From positions 1 through 6,998 of the forward strand of contig CANRJI010000051.1 in NCBI GenBank assembly GCA_947630885.1: DNA of 6,998 nucleotides. The letters are read 5' to 3'. Below the pieces are notes generated by a model. It saw nothing but the letters and a program-made list of their open reading frames with translations, had not been told where the DNA came from and searched no databases. Position numbers and translations under genes: made by a program. Positions 5,912-6,998 of the stretch are shown in pieces. Every line of letters begins with the position of its first letter. The first letter of the stretch is position 1. The stretch comes from an uncultured Bacilli bacterium. Its GTDB lineage: Bacteria > Bacillota_I > Bacilli_A > RF39 > UBA660.

Positions 5912-6589
5912 GTGAAAACGCATAAAATGGAATTTGCAGCATTGGTTCTACTTTTAGGAACTTTATGTTATGCATTTTACGATTGTCAAATAAAGGGGAG
6001 CGAACAAGATATTGTTTTGAGTAACGAGTTATTTACATTTAGAGAAATAAAAAGTAAGGCAGATATTACAGAAGAAATGTTATCTATTCCACTTGCTAAA
6101 TTAGTAGAAGAAGAGGAAAATGACGAAGAGAAAGAAACGGAAGAAAAAGAAGAAGAAGAGAGGGCAAAAGAGGAAACTGATAGTACTACAGAAATAGCGG
6201 TCCAAGAAGTAATTAGTATTCCTTATAATGCTACTCTTTCTAATCAAATAATAAACTATGCTATGCAGTTTGTGGGTTATCCTTATGTCTATGGTGGTAA
6301 TTCACTTACAAATGGTACTGATTGTTCAGGCTTTACACAAATTATCTATGGTACTTATGGAATATATCTTCCAAGAAGTGCTCCAGAACAATCTTATTCG
6401 GGTATAAGTGTTGGTTTAGATAATATTATGCCTGGCGATTTAGTCTTTTCTGGCTATGATGGTGTGATATGTCACGTATCGATCTATATTGGAAATGGTC
6501 AATTAGTTCATGCTCTTAATGAGAATGTTGGTATTGTTGTAACTAATCTTTATATTATGCCAATACTAGATGTGAGAAGAGTAATATAG
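5912..6589 (+). CDS. Membrane-anchored NlpC/P60 family cell-wall peptidase
   Basis: This is a predicted cysteine peptidase that cuts stem peptides of peptidoglycan outside the membrane; the exact bond cannot be read from sequence. Of 225 residues, 8-23 form an N-terminal hydrophobic anchor and 24-64 a short exported stretch. Residues 65-94 are an acidic linker rich in Glu with Lys, and 109-225 form the NlpC/P60 domain. Catalytic landmarks are YVYGG (125-129), TDCSGF with nucleophile Cys138, LPRSAPEQ, MPGDLVF, CHVSIYIG with His188, and VHALNE with His200 as the third catalytic residue. All are in the expected order. No SH3 or LysM wall-binding domain is present, so the anchor and charged stalk may place the enzyme. 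The GTG start is supported by GAGGTG (5901-5906), 5 nt upstream; an ATG at codon 6 (5927) is less well spaced. The gene has its own promoter and terminator. Confidence 0.93.
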   Translation: MKTHKMEFAALVLLLGTLCYAFYDCQIKGSEQDIVLSNELFTFREIKSKADITEEMLSIPLAKLVEEEENDEEKETEEKEEEERAKEETDSTTEIAVQEVISIPYNATLSNQIINYAMQFVGYPYVYGGNSLTNGTDCSGFTQIIYGTYGIYLPRSAPEQSYSGISVGLDNIMPGDLVFSGYDGVICHVSIYIGNGQLVHALNENVGIVVTNLYIMPILDVRRVI

Positions 6590-6612
6590 AAAAAGAACAT
6601 TGGTTCTTTTTT
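6590..6612 (+). terminator. Intrinsic terminator after the NlpC/P60 gene (copy 1)
   Basis: AAAAAGAAC (6590-6598) pairs with GTTCTTTTT (6603-6611) around the loop ATTG, and the T-run ends at 6612. It begins right after the TAG stop. An identical copy lies at 6805-6827. Confidence 0.85.
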
Positions 6613-6689
6613 CAGACTGTTGACAAACTACATTTTTAGTAAAAACCAAAATTTGAAAATTCTAAAAGTGGAAGAGAAAGTTAAAAATT

Positions 6690-6731
6690 GAGTGTTATTT
6701 GATATTAAAAATTCAAATTCACTCTTTTTTT
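6690..6731 (+). terminator. Second terminator-like stem-loop in the 6.6-6.8 kb spacer
   Basis: GAGTG (6690-6694) pairs with CACTC (6720-6724), and ATTTGA (6697-6702) with TCAAAT (6713-6718), across a small 2x1 internal loop. A seven-T run follows (6725-6731), with A-rich sequence on the 5' side. It would end any transcript starting between the NlpC/P60 terminator and here, or back up that terminator. Confidence 0.55.
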
Positions 6732-6750
6732 AGTACTAAAGTGGGAGATT

Positions 6751-6800
6751 AAAAAAGCCGATTGACAAAGCCGGTTTGAAAAACCGACTTTGTCAACGGC
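6751..6800 (-). terminator. Long imperfect hairpin with terminator shape on the minus strand
   Basis: GCCG (6757-6760) pairs with CGGC (6797-6800), TTGACAAAG (6762-6770) with CTTTGTCAA (6788-6796), and CGGTTT (6772-6777) with AAACCG (6781-6786). That makes 19 pairs with one bulged A, one C/A mismatch and a 3-nt GAA loop. Six A's at 6751-6756 become a T-run when read on the minus strand, so the structure fits a leftward intrinsic terminator, yet no minus-strand gene is visible nearby. It could instead be a structured RNA or a binding dyad. Confidence 0.6.
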
Positions 6801-6804
6801 CTGG

Positions 6805-6827
6805 AAAAAGAACATTGGTTCTTTTTT
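6805..6827 (+). terminator. Intrinsic terminator, identical copy 2
   Basis: AAAAAGAAC (6805-6813), loop ATTG and GTTCTTTTT (6818-6826) match the hairpin at 6590-6612 exactly and end in six T's. No gene lies directly upstream of it, so it either ends an unrecognised short transcript or is a duplication product. Confidence 0.8.
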
Positions 6828-6829
6828 AA

Positions 6830-6858
6830 TTTACTTTTAGGATGTTTTGTAATATACT
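6830..6858 (+). promoter_or_regulatory. Sigma-A type promoter for the acyltransferase gene
   Basis: TTTACT (6830-6835) and TATACT (6853-6858) are 17 nt apart, immediately after the second terminator copy. The predicted start is near 6865, which again puts the ribosome site (GAGG, 6865-6868) at the very 5' end of the transcript, as for the gene at 1980. Confidence 0.55.
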
Positions 6859-6875
6859 TTTAATGAGGTATAGAT

Positions 6876-6998
6876 ATGAGAAGGAATGATAAATATTATC
6901 GAGATATTGATATAATTAGAATATTTGCTTGCATGAGTGTTCTTTTATATCATTTAAATATCTTAAGAGGTGGATATGTAGCGGTATGTCTTTTTTTT
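6876..6998 (+). CDS. Acyltransferase-3 family membrane protein, 5' end only
   Basis: Only the first 41 codons are present; the gene runs off the window. The fragment shows the N-terminal signature of acyltransferase-3 (OatA/NolL-like) proteins: DIDIIRIFACMSVLLYH with Asp12, Arg15 and His26, then GGYVAVCLFF (32-41), equivalent to the family's GG..GV..FF. Such polytopic enzymes O-acylate peptidoglycan, exopolysaccharide or other surface glycans. His26 lies at the family's conserved catalytic position. GAGG (6865-6868) is 7 nt before the ATG. The substrate cannot be predicted from this part, though the neighbouring NlpC/P60 enzyme makes a cell-envelope role natural. Confidence 0.85.
   Translation, partial: MRRNDKYYRDIDIIRIFACMSVLLYHLNILRGGYVAVCLFF

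Larger units (their letters stand above)
6613..6803. other. Non-coding spacer with degenerate repeats and hairpins
   Basis: No plausible gene is seen on either strand. From left to right it holds TTGACAAAC (6620-6628, no matching -10), TTTTTAGTA (6633-6641), CTAAAAGTGGAAGAGAAAG (6662-6680) then TTAAAAA, a terminator-like stem (6690-6731), a second TTTTTAGTA (6727-6735) followed directly by CTAAAGTGGGAGA (6736-6748) and TTAAAAAA, and the long hairpin 6757-6800. The paired motifs suggest two diverged copies of one unit. Confidence 0.6.
6589..6827 (+). repeat. 24-nt exact direct repeat (two terminator copies) flanking 191 nt
   Basis: Positions 6589-6612 and 6804-6827 are identical over 24 nt, covering the whole hairpin and its T-run; the flanks differ. 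The first copy includes the last base of the NlpC/P60 stop codon. The 191 nt between them are non-coding and rich in secondary structure. Confidence 0.9.

Noticed and set aside
6662..6748. AAAGTGG boxes as MraZ-type operators
   Set aside because: MraZ sites are closely phased tandem boxes before mraZ/dcw genes; here the two boxes are about 70 nt apart and no dcw gene follows.

Overview
The window is AT-rich DNA with short Shine-Dalgarno-led genes, all on the plus strand. It comes from a low-GC Bacillota (Firmicutes) bacterium. A spoVA operon points to a spore former or a recent descendant of one. The SipW/TasA-like leader on a BspA-type repeat protein, together with the compact gene order, suggests a host-associated member of the Bacilli/Erysipelotrichia side rather than a classical Bacillus. 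This placement is inference from style, not from a marker gene. TGG codes Trp in the real genes and TGA appears only as a stop, so the standard bacterial code fits.

Layout. Positions 64-1877 hold spoVAC-spoVAD-spoVAE, a tightly packed core operon for the forespore inner-membrane channel that moves dipicolinic acid (DPA), closed by a hairpin terminator. Positions 1980-3584 encode a membrane-anchored or secreted protein with nine perfect-length 23-residue BspA-like leucine-rich repeats, built from two motif flavours and carrying a higher-order internal duplication. Positions 3802-5805 encode a HelD-type RNA-polymerase recycling ATPase. Its predicted promoter lies about 80 nt upstream of the RBS, with a terminator-like hairpin between them, a possible attenuator. 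Positions 5912-6589 encode a membrane-anchored NlpC/P60 peptidase with a Glu-rich stalk. Positions 6590-6875 are non-coding and full of hairpins: two identical 24-nt terminators flank a further terminator-like stem-loop and a long 19-bp hairpin. At 6876-6998 the 5' end of an acyltransferase-3 family membrane protein runs off the window.

How the genes relate. The three SpoVA proteins form one complex. The remaining four genes each have their own promoter-like sequence and most are separated by terminators, so they look like independent single-gene transcripts. Three of them (repeat surface protein, NlpC/P60 hydrolase, acyltransferase) act at the cell surface and one (HelD) acts on transcription.

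I see no CRISPR array, RNA gene, transposase, phage gene or recognisable defence system. The best candidates for something undescribed are the terminator-flanked hairpin region at 6589-6827, the putative helD leader attenuator, and the modular repeat evolution in the surface protein.
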